This document shows, one piece after another, positions 6,792 to 13,777 of a stretch of DNA of 21,502 nt. Within the stretch, counting starts at the first letter, position 1. Each line of letters opens with the position of its first letter. The translations under genes were made by a program, and so were the position numbers. The notes under the pieces were generated by a model. It was given only the letters and a program-made list of their open reading frames with translations. It was not told where the DNA came from and did not search any database. Source of the stretch: an uncultured Oscillibacter sp. (GTDB lineage: Bacteria; Bacillota; Clostridia; Oscillospirales; Oscillospiraceae). Where the stretch lies: assembly GCA_910588005.1 (NCBI GenBank), contig CAJUQM010000041.1, forward strand, positions 1 through 21,502, read 5' to 3'.

Positions 6792-6828
6792 CACAGAGGG
6801 CGTCCAATTCTATTGGACGCCCTCTGTG
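6792..6828 (+). terminator. Hairpin after the AraC-family gene
   Basis: A perfect 17-bp inverted repeat (6792-6808 and 6812-6828, core AGGGCGTCCAAT) with a TCT loop, 22 bases after the stop codon. The base of the stem lacks a T-tract on the plus strand, so it may work poorly as an intrinsic terminator or may instead block readthrough by structure. Confidence 0.6.
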
Positions 6829-6929
6829 GCAGTAAAATAAAAATATCGAAATTCGGAGAACCTTTTCTCCGCTTTTTTGACTTGATGAGTGAAAAGGCCT
6901 TTGACATTGACTGCGAGGAGATGACGAAG

Positions 6930-7490
6930 ATGGAAGACAGCCGCATTGTGGAGCTGTATTGGCGGCGCAGCGGAGACGCCATTGCGGAGACCAGCCGGAA
7001 GTACGGCGGGTATTGTTATGCAATTGCCTATAACCTGTTGTCCAGTGTTCAGGACGCGGAGGAGTGCGTCAACGATACCTGGCTGGGAGCGTGGAATTCT
7101 ATGCCCGACAATCGGCCCAACTACCTGGCTCCTTTTTTAGGGAAGATTGCCCGCAGCCTGGCCTTCAACCGTTTCCGGGCGGGCAGGGCGGAGAAGCGGG
7201 GCGGGGGAGAACTGCCTTTGGTGCTGGAGGAGTTGGGAGAGTGTGTCCCTGCCGTTCCCAGCGCCGCCCAGGCAGTGGAGGACGCAGAGCTGGAGAAGGA
7301 GATTGACCGCTTTCTCCATGGCCTGCCGTGCCGGGACTGTGATGTGTTTTTAAGGCGGTATTGGTACGGCGAATCTCTGGCGGAGATTTCCAAGCGCTGC
7401 GGATTAAAGCTGAACACCGTGAAAACAAGTCTTTACCGCTCCCGGGAGAAGCTGAGAAGACATTTGGAGAAGGAGGGGATCGCCTTATGA
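6930..7490 (+). CDS. ECF-type RNA polymerase sigma factor
   Basis: A 186-residue sigma-70 family protein of ECF size. Region 2 is about residues 20-85 (YCYAIAYNLL, then DAEECVNDTWLGAWN). The linker is about 86-120, and region 4 is about 125-180 with a helix-turn-helix (LAEISKRCGLKLNTVKTSLY). It directs polymerase to a small set of promoters and is usually held by an anti-sigma partner. I chose ATG 6930, nine bases after GAGGAG; ATG 6921 abuts the ribosome site. Its stop overlaps the start of the membrane-anchored next gene (ATGA), the usual sigma/anti-sigma arrangement. The signal and target genes are unknown. Confidence 0.9.
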   Translation: MEDSRIVELYWRRSGDAIAETSRKYGGYCYAIAYNLLSSVQDAEECVNDTWLGAWNSMPDNRPNYLAPFLGKIARSLAFNRFRAGRAEKRGGGELPLVLEELGECVPAVPSAAQAVEDAELEKEIDRFLHGLPCRDCDVFLRRYWYGESLAEISKRCGLKLNTVKTSLYRSREKLRRHLEKEGIAL

Positions 7491-8539
7491 AAAAAGAAGA
7501 GCGCATATTTTTGGCAATTGGCGGCGCCGATCCGGCACTGCTGGAGAGGAGCGAACAGAAAAACGCGCCCAGGGTTCCCGTGTTTTGGCGGGGTGGGCTG
7601 GCCGTTGCGGCGTGTGTGGCGGTTTTGTGTGCGCTGGCGGTCTATACAACAGAGCGGCCCGCCGCGCCGGCGGCGCCGGATTTTACCCCGCCGGACAGCA
7701 TCCAGACGGTTCCGGAGATTCTGGCTCTCACCGGTGGAGACATCGGAGAGCTGCACCTGGTTCAGATCCACTACGGTGCGGCGGAGCAGGATGAGGCTAT
7801 GGACAGCTTTATTCTCTATATCAACGAGGAGATCTACTGCGGGATCTGGGAGGGCGGGGATTATATCGTCCGTCCCCGGAACCCTCTGCCGGAGGGAATG
7901 CCGGAGTGCAGCCTCACAGTCTCCCACCGGCAGGGCGTTTTGCTGGAGATGGCGCTGGAGGAGAGCCGGGCGTTGCTGGCGGAGGAATACGACGTCGTTC
8001 AGGACCGGATGGTCTCTGGAGAGCGTGCCGCCCTGGATGCCTGGGACGGTACGGAGTTTGGCGCGGAGTGGGATGCGGCCAACACCGCTGTCACGCTGAT
8101 CGATGACCGGCAGGGGGGAGTGTTCATCCTCACCGCCCGGTATTTTACCGAGGCCGCCGAGGGTCATGGGGCCAACTTTGCCGATATCGCCTCCTCTTTC
8201 CAGCCGGTTCCTTCGGAAGTGACCGTACCGGAATGGATGGCGTCCCTGCGGGAGACGGTGGACACCCTGCTTCCCGCTGTATTTTCTAATCAGTGGACTC
8301 CGGAGGCGAAGGCCCTGCTGGCAGAGGATGCCTGGGTGTGCGGTTATGAGGAAGACGTATCCGGCTATGTCAGCGTCGCCGGTGTAGACATCTCCACGGA
8401 TGACGACCAGGCTCCCACCTCTGCAGAGGTGTCTGTCCGGCACCGGCTGAGTGCCGAGGAGGCAATGGTCTATGTCACCATGGAATTGGTCTTTCAGGAA
8501 GGCCGGTGGCAGGCTGGTTTTGTCGGGCTGGAGCAGTGA
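7487..8539 (+). CDS. Membrane-anchored putative anti-sigma/regulatory partner
   Basis: A 350-residue protein. A short cytoplasmic head (about 1-32, with ADPALLERSE) is followed by one membrane helix (about 35-53), an alanine/proline linker and a large exported part (about 65-350). The head resembles those of other clostridial proteins encoded directly after ECF sigma factors. No zinc-binding HxxxCxxC motif (ZAS) and no RsgI-type domain is visible. AAGGAGGGG lies just before the ATG, which overlaps the sigma-factor stop. By position it is the likely anti-sigma factor, with the outer domain sensing an unknown signal; this rests on context, not on a recognised domain. Confidence 0.72.
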   Translation: MKKEERIFLAIGGADPALLERSEQKNAPRVPVFWRGGLAVAACVAVLCALAVYTTERPAAPAAPDFTPPDSIQTVPEILALTGGDIGELHLVQIHYGAAEQDEAMDSFILYINEEIYCGIWEGGDYIVRPRNPLPEGMPECSLTVSHRQGVLLEMALEESRALLAEEYDVVQDRMVSGERAALDAWDGTEFGAEWDAANTAVTLIDDRQGGVFILTARYFTEAAEGHGANFADIASSFQPVPSEVTVPEWMASLRETVDTLLPAVFSNQWTPEAKALLAEDAWVCGYEEDVSGYVSVAGVDISTDDDQAPTSAEVSVRHRLSAEEAMVYVTMELVFQEGRWQAGFVGLEQ

Positions 8540-8542
8540 ATA

Positions 8543-8569
8543 AGAGCGGTCCCGTTTCGGGACCGCTCT
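8543..8569 (+). terminator. Terminator of the sigma/anti-sigma operon
   Basis: A 12-bp perfect inverted repeat (AGAGCGGTCCCG at 8543-8554, partner at 8558-8569) with a TTT loop, four bases after the stop. The sequence downstream is only mildly T-rich. Confidence 0.7.
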
Positions 8570-8706
8570 GCACGGTTATTTATGATGCTTGACCCAATGG
8601 ACGGCAGATTTTATCTTTTTGCTGCATTTTTGACCTTTTTCCGGTTTCCACTTTTCCTTGAATTTTCGTGATACTCAAAACAGATCTCGCAATTTCAGTT
8701 TCTGTG

Positions 8707-8715
8707 TGTTATACT
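8707..8715 (+). promoter_or_regulatory. Possible extended -10 promoter of the selenium/sulfur gene set
   Basis: TATACT at 8710-8715 is preceded by TGT, giving an extended -10 element (TGnTATACT). The -35 region is poor. The ATG at 8746 lies 31 bases downstream. Confidence 0.5.
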
Positions 8716-8745
8716 TTTAGAAAAACAACGGTGCGGAGGTGGAGG

Positions 8746-8985
8746 ATGATGCGGCAGCGGCAGCTCTGCCTTGTGGTGGCCTTTCACACCACAGCCGCCG
8801 CCATGGCCACGGAGGCTTTGTGCCGCCGGCTGGGTCTTGCGGGAAAGCTGATCTCTGTTCCGCGGCAGGTGACATCAGACTGTGGAATTGCCTGGTCTGC
8901 GCCGCCGGAACTGAGGGAGATCTTGGAGGCCCGTTTGGCAGATGCCGGTGTGGAGACGGCGGGTTTTTACGAGATTGTGGTCTAG
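8746..8985 (+). CDS. DUF3343 protein, putative Se/S carrier-like
   Basis: A 79-residue protein of normal size for the DUF3343 family (putative Se/S carrier-like). Its features are FHTTAAAMATE (13-23), V-P-R-Q-V-T-S-D-C-G (C46), PPELREIL and a C-terminal VETAGFYEI. The conserved cysteine may carry sulfur or selenium. GGAGGTGGAGG precedes tandem ATGs at 8746 and 8749; I use the first. It comes before a YedE-like transporter and a TusA-like carrier, the context in which this family is linked to selenium metabolism. Its TAG stop codon lies inside the left terminal repeat of an inserted element, but the protein does not look truncated. Confidence 0.85.
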   Translation: MMRQRQLCLVVAFHTTAAAMATEALCRRLGLAGKLISVPRQVTSDCGIAWSAPPELREILEARLADAGVETAGFYEIVV

Positions 8986-9148
8986 AGTCTGTTTTAAAAC
9001 CATCAAAACGCTGTCTTAGAGCGCCTTTTTCCGCCGGGACCGCGTTGATTTGACTTGAAATCCGCCAGGATTCCCGCGTCAAACCGCCTTGCCCGACAGA
9101 AAAATCTGTTCCAATCCGGCATTCCGCCGGTTTTAAAACAGACTCTAG
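8982..9148. mobile_element. MITE-like element with 20-bp terminal inverted repeats (copy A)
   Basis: The left end 8982-9001 (CTAGAGTCTGTTTTAAAACC) and right end 9129-9148 are perfect inverse complements. The core between flanking TA dinucleotides is about 160 bp and holds no gene. TA at both edges would fit insertion by an IS630/Tc1-type transposase, but no such gene is in the window. Inside, ATCC-GCCA-GGAT forms a small hairpin. A diverged relative lies at 20447-20586. The element sits between DUF3343 and yedE, and its left end supplies the DUF3343 stop codon. Confidence 0.72.
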
Positions 9149-9224
9149 GCCTCCGGCTGTTGTTTTTGTCCTTCGATATTTTTTGAAAAGAATAGTGAAG
9201 AGGGAAAAGAGAGGAGAACTGTGT

Positions 9225-10331
9225 ATGAGAGAAAAGAGTTGGATGCGGGACTATGGTCCCATTGTGCTGGCAGGACTGCTCACCGGTGTAGCGGCGCTGA
9301 TGTTGACGGCTTGGGGCAACCCCAAAAACATGGGCTTTTGCATTGCCTGTTTTGAGCGGGACATTGCCGGGGCTTTGGGCTTTCACAGTGCTGCCAAGGT
9401 CCAGTACCTCCGGCCGGAGATTGTGGGTATTGTGCTGGGGGCCATGCTGGCGGCTGTTTCGGCCAAGGAGTTCCGGGCCAAGGCCGGCTCCTCCCCTGCC
9501 AGCCGGTTTCTGATTGGATTATTTGTGATGATCGGAGCGCTGGTCTTTTTGGGCTGTCCTCTGCGGATGGTCATCCGCCTGGGAGGCGGAGATCTCACCG
9601 CCGTGGCGGGACTGTTGGGATTCCTGGCCGGGATTTTGATAGGCATCGTCTTTTTAAAGAGAGGATTTTCCTTGGGGCGGGCTTATCCCGTTCCCGCCGC
9701 CGAAGGGGCGGTATTTCCCGGCATATTGGTTCTTTTGCTGGTTTTGCTGTTGGCAGCGCCGGGCCTGCTTCATTTCTCCGAAGAGGGGCCGGGTTCTCAG
9801 AGGGCCTTTTGGCTGGGATCGTTGGCCGCGGGATGCGTGGTGGGCGCGGCCGCCCAGCGCAGCCGCCTGTGCATGGCCGGCGGCCTGCGGGACGCCTTTT
9901 TGCTGCGGGACTTCCGTCTGCTGTCCGGTTTTGCGGCCATCTGGATCACGGTCACCGTGGGAAATCTGATCATGGGGAGCTATCATCTCTCCGCTGTCAG
10001 TCAGCCTGTGGCCCATTCCCAATACCTGTGGTCTTTCCTGGGGATGGCCCTGGCGGGCTGGGGTTCCATCCTGCTGGGAGGCTGCCCCCTGCGGCAGCTG
10101 ATTTTGGCGGGAGAGGGCAGCGGAGATTCCGCCGTGTCTGTGTTGGGCATGATAGCCGGCGCCGCTGTGGCCCACAACTTCGGTCTGGCGGGCAATCCGG
10201 ATTCTGTGACAGACGGTACTTATGCAGTAGGAGGCACCAGCGCTGCCGGCATGGCGGCAGTAGTGCTGGGATTTGTGGTTCTGCTGGCCGTGACATTGAC
10301 CCATCTGCCTAAAAAGGAGGGAGCGAAATGA
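9225..10331 (+). CDS. yedE: YedE-like selenium/sulfur transport membrane protein
   Basis: A 368-residue membrane protein with about nine to ten hydrophobic helices and an internal two-fold repeat. Each half has a cysteine-bearing entry motif (NMGFCIACFERD with C39/C42; QRSRLCMAGGLRD with C216) and a GCPLR motif (C111, C287). This is the YeeE/YedE family; the length and motifs fit the selenium-metabolism branch (YedE/FdhT), thought to import a selenium or sulfur species. GAGGAG lies eight bases before the ATG at 9225; a longer frame from 9183 lacks a site. Its stop overlaps the start of the TusA-like gene (ATGA), so carrier and transporter are coupled. The exact substrate is inferred from the family. 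Confidence 0.9.
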   Translation: MREKSWMRDYGPIVLAGLLTGVAALMLTAWGNPKNMGFCIACFERDIAGALGFHSAAKVQYLRPEIVGIVLGAMLAAVSAKEFRAKAGSSPASRFLIGLFVMIGALVFLGCPLRMVIRLGGGDLTAVAGLLGFLAGILIGIVFLKRGFSLGRAYPVPAAEGAVFPGILVLLLVLLLAAPGLLHFSEEGPGSQRAFWLGSLAAGCVVGAAAQRSRLCMAGGLRDAFLLRDFRLLSGFAAIWITVTVGNLIMGSYHLSAVSQPVAHSQYLWSFLGMALAGWGSILLGGCPLRQLILAGEGSGDSAVSVLGMIAGAAVAHNFGLAGNPDSVTDGTYAVGGTSAAGMAAVVLGFVVLLAVTLTHLPKKEGAK

Positions 10332-10534
10332 TCGACACCCGTGGCTTTGGCTGCCCCATCCCGGTTCTTATGGTTCGGGAGACGCTGCAAAAAGAGGCTC
10401 CGGCATCTTTGGAGGTGTTGGCGGACGCCCGCGTAGCTGTGGAGAATGTGACCCGTTTGGCCCGTTCCATGGGGTACCAGGTAGCGGAGTCCCCCGACGG
10501 CCCGGATTTCAGATTGACCTTGACAAAGGAGTAG
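10328..10534 (+). CDS. TusA-family sulfur/selenium carrier protein
   Basis: A 68-residue TusA-like protein. The signature GCPIP gives the CPxP motif with reactive C9, and the rest follows the small alpha-beta fold. It would accept sulfur or selenium as a persulfide-type adduct and pass it on. The selenium-linked YedF protein has this domain plus a C-terminal DsrE-like half; here only the TusA half exists. AAAGGAGGGA precedes the ATG, which overlaps the yedE stop. It is the last gene of the unit and is followed by a bidirectional hairpin. Confidence 0.9.
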   Translation: MIDTRGFGCPIPVLMVRETLQKEAPASLEVLADARVAVENVTRLARSMGYQVAESPDGPDFRLTLTKE

Positions 10535-10544
10535 CAGATCAGCA

Positions 10545-10577
10545 AAAGCGCCCTCCGGCAAAGCCGGAGGGCGCTTT
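10545..10577. terminator. Convergent hairpin terminator
   Basis: A 15-bp perfect inverted repeat (AAAGCGCCCTCCGGC at 10545-10559, partner 10563-10577) with an AAA loop. It lies between the converging TusA-like gene and the XRE regulator gene. TTTT follows the stem on the minus strand. Confidence 0.82.
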
Positions 10578-10582
10578 CGGCA

Positions 10583-10774
10583 CTATTCCCAAAACAGATC
10601 ATCCAGCGTCTTGCCCAGGGTGCGGCAGATGGCGATACAGAGCTTGATGGTGGGGTTGTAGTCTCCCTTTTCAATGGCGTTGATGGTTTGGCGGGAGACG
10701 CCCACGGCGTCTGCCAGTTGTTGCTGGCTCAGATCCATGGCGGCCCGGGCGGATTTCAGGCGGAGATTTTTCAT
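10583..10774 (-). CDS. Small XRE-family helix-turn-helix regulator
   Basis: A 63-residue protein that is almost only a helix-turn-helix domain: QQQLADAVGVSRQTINAIE (17-35), then the YNPTIKLCIAICRTLGKTLDDLF tail typical of the YozG/Xre-like group. AGAGGAGG lies just before the ATG at 10774, which overlaps the stop of the four-helix membrane protein (ATGA). Such tiny regulators coupled to a membrane protein are common in Firmicutes and often repress their own promoter. Its target here is unproven. Confidence 0.9.
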   Translation of the reverse strand: MKNLRLKSARAAMDLSQQQLADAVGVSRQTINAIEKGDYNPTIKLCIAICRTLGKTLDDLFWE

Positions 10775-11298
10775 TCCGCCTCCTCTTCCCGGCGGTAGAG
10801 CAGAAAATTGACGATGTAGATGATCAAAATGACCAGGGTGATGGCTCCCACTACCAGATTGATGACCCGGAATGTCAGAATTCCATCCTCCACGAGATTC
10901 CCATTTGCCGCCTGGACGGCGCCCAGGCCTAAGTTGACCAGCGACAGCAGCACAAACATCGTCATAACCAGCCGGGGCCGTTCCCGCAGGCCTAGGTAGG
11001 CGTCTTTCAGGATGCAGGTGATGGCAAATACCACGGTTCCCACCGCTATGCACAGGCACCCGCCTGTCAGCGCATCGCACCAGCGGCCCACCGCCAGCTC
11101 TGAGGCCCCGTAGACAAAAACGCTTCCCATCAGCGTGAAAAAGCCGTATTTAAACGCCACTCCCCGTGCCCGCTCCTGCCGTTCGTCAAAGGTGAAGTCC
11201 AGAATTTTTTTTCGAAACAGCGCTGCAAGGACCAACAGCCCTAGGGCCAAACCCACGGTTAAACCCACTGCGATCCCGATCCGTTCCTCCGCCCCCAT
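10771..11298 (-). CDS. Four-helix membrane protein paired with an XRE regulator
   Basis: A 175-residue membrane protein with about four hydrophobic helices (near 8-27, 53-70, 80-95 and 115-170, the last possibly two). A cytoplasmic loop holds FDERQERARGVAFKYGFF. This D-E-R-Q...R-G-x-A-x-K-Y pattern recurs in clostridial membrane proteins encoded next to small XRE regulators. I do not know its function. The ATG at 11298 is chosen because GAGGAGG lies eight bases upstream; a GTG three codons earlier overlaps that site. It is transcribed from a strong AT-rich promoter. Confidence 0.85.
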   Translation of the reverse strand: MGAEERIGIAVGLTVGLALGLLVLAALFRKKILDFTFDERQERARGVAFKYGFFTLMGSVFVYGASELAVGRWCDALTGGCLCIAVGTVVFAITCILKDAYLGLRERPRLVMTMFVLLSLVNLGLGAVQAANGNLVEDGILTFRVINLVVGAITLVILIIYIVNFLLYRREEEAE

Positions 11299-11327
11299 AT
11301 GAAGCACCTCCTCTTTTTGATAACGTG

Positions 11328-11356
11328 AATATAATACAAATGCGACTGTTTGTCAA
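11328..11356 (-). promoter_or_regulatory. Promoter of the membrane protein/XRE operon
   Basis: TTGACA (11356-11351 on the minus strand) and TATATT (11333-11328) have a 17-base spacer. The surrounding bases (11330-11395) are much more AT-rich than the genes and contain ATAAT-ATCGG-ATTAT, a possible binding site for the small regulator. Confidence 0.75.
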
Positions 11357-11467
11357 GTATATATTACATAATATCGGATTATATAAACAAAATGACTGGT
11401 GGACCAATTTGTTACCGCTCTGTTTCCTTTTGTTGTCCTTTTGAGATTATTTTTGGTGAAAATCCCT

Positions 11468-11473
11468 TATAAT
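11468..11473 (+). promoter_or_regulatory. Possible -10 element of the lipoprotein gene
   Basis: TATAAT lies 38 bases upstream of the ATG at 11511. No matching -35 is seen at the usual distance; TTGAGA at 11441 is 21 bases away. The promoter may be weak or activator-dependent. Confidence 0.45.
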
Positions 11474-11510
11474 AAAATTATCAACATATATTTCAGAAAG
11501 GAAGATGAGG

Positions 11511-12845
11511 ATGCGCCGCCTTTTAACGCTGCTTTGGGCACTGTGTCTTTTGGTATTGCTGGCTGCCTGCGGCAAGCAGACCCCGCCGCAGGTGCCGTCC
11601 ATCCCTGGAGATCCCGCTCCGGAGGTCCCGGCAGATCCGGAGGAGGGCTACACCGTCTACGACTGCGGCGGGACGGAAATCGCCCTTCCCACAGAGTATA
11701 TGGACCAGTTGATTGTAGAGACGGATTTTCCCGATGCGAAGGACAGTTGGAAGCCGCTGATGTCCGTGTATGAGAGGGCCTCCGTGGAAGCTGCGGAGGA
11801 GGCGTGGGGAGACAGTATGGGCACCGGCTTCCTGTTTGGCTTTCTCGCCATGGACCGGGCAGGCTACGAACAGTTTCTGTATATGGACGCCCCCAATATG
11901 GAGATCATCGCCGTGGAGGGAGAGCGCTATTACGCCTGCACCTTTCCCACCGACGTGCAGTTTTACCGCGCTGGTGGAATCGACATGGAGAGCGAGGATT
12001 GGAAAGACTGGGAAACCCTGTGCCAGCTGCGGGAGACGGTGCCGGAGGACATGATCCGGCGCAATGAGCTGACGCCCTATAACAGCGCGGAATTTTTCAG
12101 CAAGAGCTTCACCTGGGAGGGAAACCATACCTATCTCCAGTTCCGGTTTTCCGGTGAGTACGGTCAGGAGTACCAGACTGTTCTGGTTCTCTCCCAGCCG
12201 GTGCGGCAGGGGGAGGGCGGCATTTGGTGCGTGGACCGCTGGATGCATGAGGGGGCCAACCCCATAGTCTACTTCCCGGACAGCGGCCTTCCCGCCGCAG
12301 AGTATTACGCCCGGCTCCAGGCGGCCTGTGACAAAGGGGAACAGACGGAACTTCTGACCCCTGCCGGGGCCGCGGCGGCCTTTACCAGGGATTATTTCGG
12401 CACAGAGCCGGCAGAGGACGGTCTCCGCTCCCTGGATGCAGAGGAGGAGGCCCGAGCGGTAGCAGACCTCCGCCTGCGGGAATTTGTGACAAAAATCCGT
12501 ACCGGGGAGGCAGTGGACGGTATGGAGCTTCTGGAGTGCCTGAGCCGGGTGGGGGAGGATAACTGGGCCTCTCTGGACCTGGGAATGTTCGGACTGGAGG
12601 ACGATTGGTGGCCCGGCTTTCTGACGGCCCTGGAAAACGCCGCCATAGGTGAAAACCAGCAGGCTAGAGATCGGAATATCATGTGCTTTTATCGGACAAT
12701 CCGGGATGGCCCCTCCCAATACGTTGAGGCCGTGGCTGCGCTTTTACGGGAGCAGCGGGAGGCGGACGGGGCTGCTTTCGCCGCGGCGCTGGACTCCCTC
12801 TCTCCGGAGGAGCGAACGGATCTGGCGGCAGCGCTGAAGACATGA
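11511..12845 (+). CDS. Large lipoprotein of unknown function
   Basis: A 444-residue protein. Residues 1-20 form a lipoprotein signal peptide with lipobox L-A-A-C (C20), followed by a proline-rich tether, so it should be anchored on the outer face of the membrane. The body is acidic and rich in tryptophan and tyrosine. I recognise no domain and see no enzyme motif. The last third (about 275-444) is helical and may be a separate domain. ATG 11511 is preferred over 11505 because AAAGGA is eight bases away from it. Its stop codon lies inside the stem of the terminator shared with the convergent protease gene. It stands alone, with no operon partner. Confidence 0.82.
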   Translation: MRRLLTLLWALCLLVLLAACGKQTPPQVPSIPGDPAPEVPADPEEGYTVYDCGGTEIALPTEYMDQLIVETDFPDAKDSWKPLMSVYERASVEAAEEAWGDSMGTGFLFGFLAMDRAGYEQFLYMDAPNMEIIAVEGERYYACTFPTDVQFYRAGGIDMESEDWKDWETLCQLRETVPEDMIRRNELTPYNSAEFFSKSFTWEGNHTYLQFRFSGEYGQEYQTVLVLSQPVRQGEGGIWCVDRWMHEGANPIVYFPDSGLPAAEYYARLQAACDKGEQTELLTPAGAAAAFTRDYFGTEPAEDGLRSLDAEEEARAVADLRLREFVTKIRTGEAVDGMELLECLSRVGEDNWASLDLGMFGLEDDWWPGFLTALENAAIGENQQARDRNIMCFYRTIRDGPSQYVEAVAALLREQREADGAAFAAALDSLSPEERTDLAAALKT

Positions 12846-12881
12846 AGAAGAGGGGGAACTTCCCCCTCTTCTTCATGTCTT
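12837..12881. terminator. Long convergent terminator containing both stop codons
   Basis: A 22-bp perfect inverted repeat (12837-12858 and 12860-12881) built on GAAGAAGAGGGGGAA, followed by a run of T on the plus strand. The TGA codons of the lipoprotein gene (12843-12845) and the TepA-like gene (12873-12875) both lie within the arms. Termination in both directions is expected. Confidence 0.9.
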
Positions 12882-13586
12882 TTTTTCCTTGTGTTCCCCG
12901 ATTTGACGGTATAGACTCTGGAGGCCGTCGGAGAGGCCTCCCACCTGGTCGATAAGTCCCAAGCTCACCGCCTCCTCTCCGTAGATCACACTGCCCACGT
13001 CGGCGGCCATGTCGTCCTTTTTCAGCATGAGCGACTGAAAGTCCTCCCCGGAGATCCCGCTGTGTCCGGATACAAAGGCCACAATTCGCTCCTGGAGCCG
13101 CTCAAAGTAGTGATAGGTCTGAGGGGCGGCGATAACGGTGCCGCTCATGCGGACCGGGTGGATAGTCATGGCGGCGCTGGGCACGGCGAAGCTCCGCCGG
13201 GCGGCCACCGCCAGGGGCACACCGATAGAGTGGCTGCCTCCCAGGACAATGGAGACCGTGGGTTTGGTCATCCCCGCGATCAGCTCGGCAATGGCGAGAC
13301 CCGCCTCTACGTCGCCGCCTACGGTATTTAAGAGGAACAGTACGCCGTCCACATCCTCACTCTCCTCCAACTTGGCAAGCAGTGGCAGGACATGTTCGTA
13401 CTTGGTGGTCTTGGTATTGCTGGCGGCGGTGGTGTGGCCCTCGATTTGGCCGATAATGGTCAGACAGTAGATGTCGCCGTGGGGTGTGTGGGTCAGGGCG
13501 GAGCCAAAGTCCAAAATGGACTGGGAGGACTCCTTTTCCGATTCGCTTTCCGTTTCCGGGCCGGCTGGTTTTGTGGGTTCAGTCAT
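12873..13586 (-). CDS. tepA: TepA/ClpP-like serine protease
   Basis: A 237-residue protein of the ClpP/crotonase-fold group, closest in look and length to TepA (translocation-enhancing protein). An acidic, low-complexity head (1-25) precedes the core. The likely nucleophile is S120 in GGSHSIGVP, and the likely histidine is H143 in TIHPVRMSG. The third residue is probably one of the aspartates in KKDDMAADVG. NTVGGDVEAGLAIAE is the usual substrate-channel segment. TepA was linked to protein export in Bacillus; the substrate here is unknown. GAGGG lies about ten bases before the ATG. It is divergent from a tiny membrane protein across an intergenic region with several inverted repeats. Confidence 0.85.
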   Translation of the reverse strand: MTEPTKPAGPETESESEKESSQSILDFGSALTHTPHGDIYCLTIIGQIEGHTTAASNTKTTKYEHVLPLLAKLEESEDVDGVLFLLNTVGGDVEAGLAIAELIAGMTKPTVSIVLGGSHSIGVPLAVAARRSFAVPSAAMTIHPVRMSGTVIAAPQTYHYFERLQERIVAFVSGHSGISGEDFQSLMLKKDDMAADVGSVIYGEEAVSLGLIDQVGGLSDGLQSLYRQIGEHKEKKT

Positions 13587-13610
13587 AACGTAAAATCCCT
13601 CGCTTTCCCC

Positions 13611-13640
13611 TGTATTTTCCGCAGATTTTCGGAAAATACA
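13611..13640. promoter_or_regulatory. 11-bp inverted repeat in the tepA leader region
   Basis: TGTATTTTCCG (13611-13621) and CGGAAAATACA (13630-13640) are perfect inverse complements separated by eight bases. It lies 25 bases upstream of the tepA start. It could be a repressor operator or an mRNA hairpin; its position does not fit a terminator. Confidence 0.55.
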
Positions 13641-13655
13641 CCTCTGTGGAAGGAA

Positions 13656-13695
13656 ATCTTACTGCATTGTAAGATACGGCGGCAGAATGTAAGAT
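13656..13695. promoter_or_regulatory. Three ATCTTAC/GTAAGAT half-sites
   Basis: ATCTTAC (13656-13662) faces GTAAGAT (13669-13675) as an inverted pair. A second GTAAGAT (13689-13695) follows exactly 20 bases after the first, two helical turns. This looks like an operator cluster serving the tepA promoter, the small membrane protein promoter, or both. The binding protein is unknown. Confidence 0.45.
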
Positions 13696-13722
13696 AGATC
13701 GATGGCACCTCCGGCTCCGCTC

Positions 13723-13731
13723 TGTTATACT
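13723..13731 (+). promoter_or_regulatory. Extended -10 promoter of the small membrane protein
   Basis: TATACT (13726-13731) preceded by TGT makes an extended -10. The -35 region is poor. CTGTT (13722-13726) and AACAG (13735-13739) form a short inverted repeat around it. Confidence 0.55.
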
Positions 13732-13777
13732 GACAACAGTTCCAAGAGAACGGAGAACAGAAATGGAGGAAAAAACC

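Noticed and set aside
7433..8443. 336-residue open frame on the minus strand
   Set aside because: It is antisense to the sigma partner gene, with no ribosome site and a low-complexity composition.
8600..8700. Possible third copy of the inverted-repeat element
   Set aside because: Only a T/C-rich tract and an AAAACAGA end resemble copy A; there is no matching left end or internal hairpin.
8746..8985. Truncation of DUF3343 by the inserted element
   Set aside because: The protein has the usual family length and ending, so the stop inside the terminal repeat seems not to shorten it notably.
11523..12719. 398-residue open frame on the minus strand
   Set aside because: It is antisense to the lipoprotein gene, which has a signal peptide, lipobox and ribosome site; the antisense frame has none.
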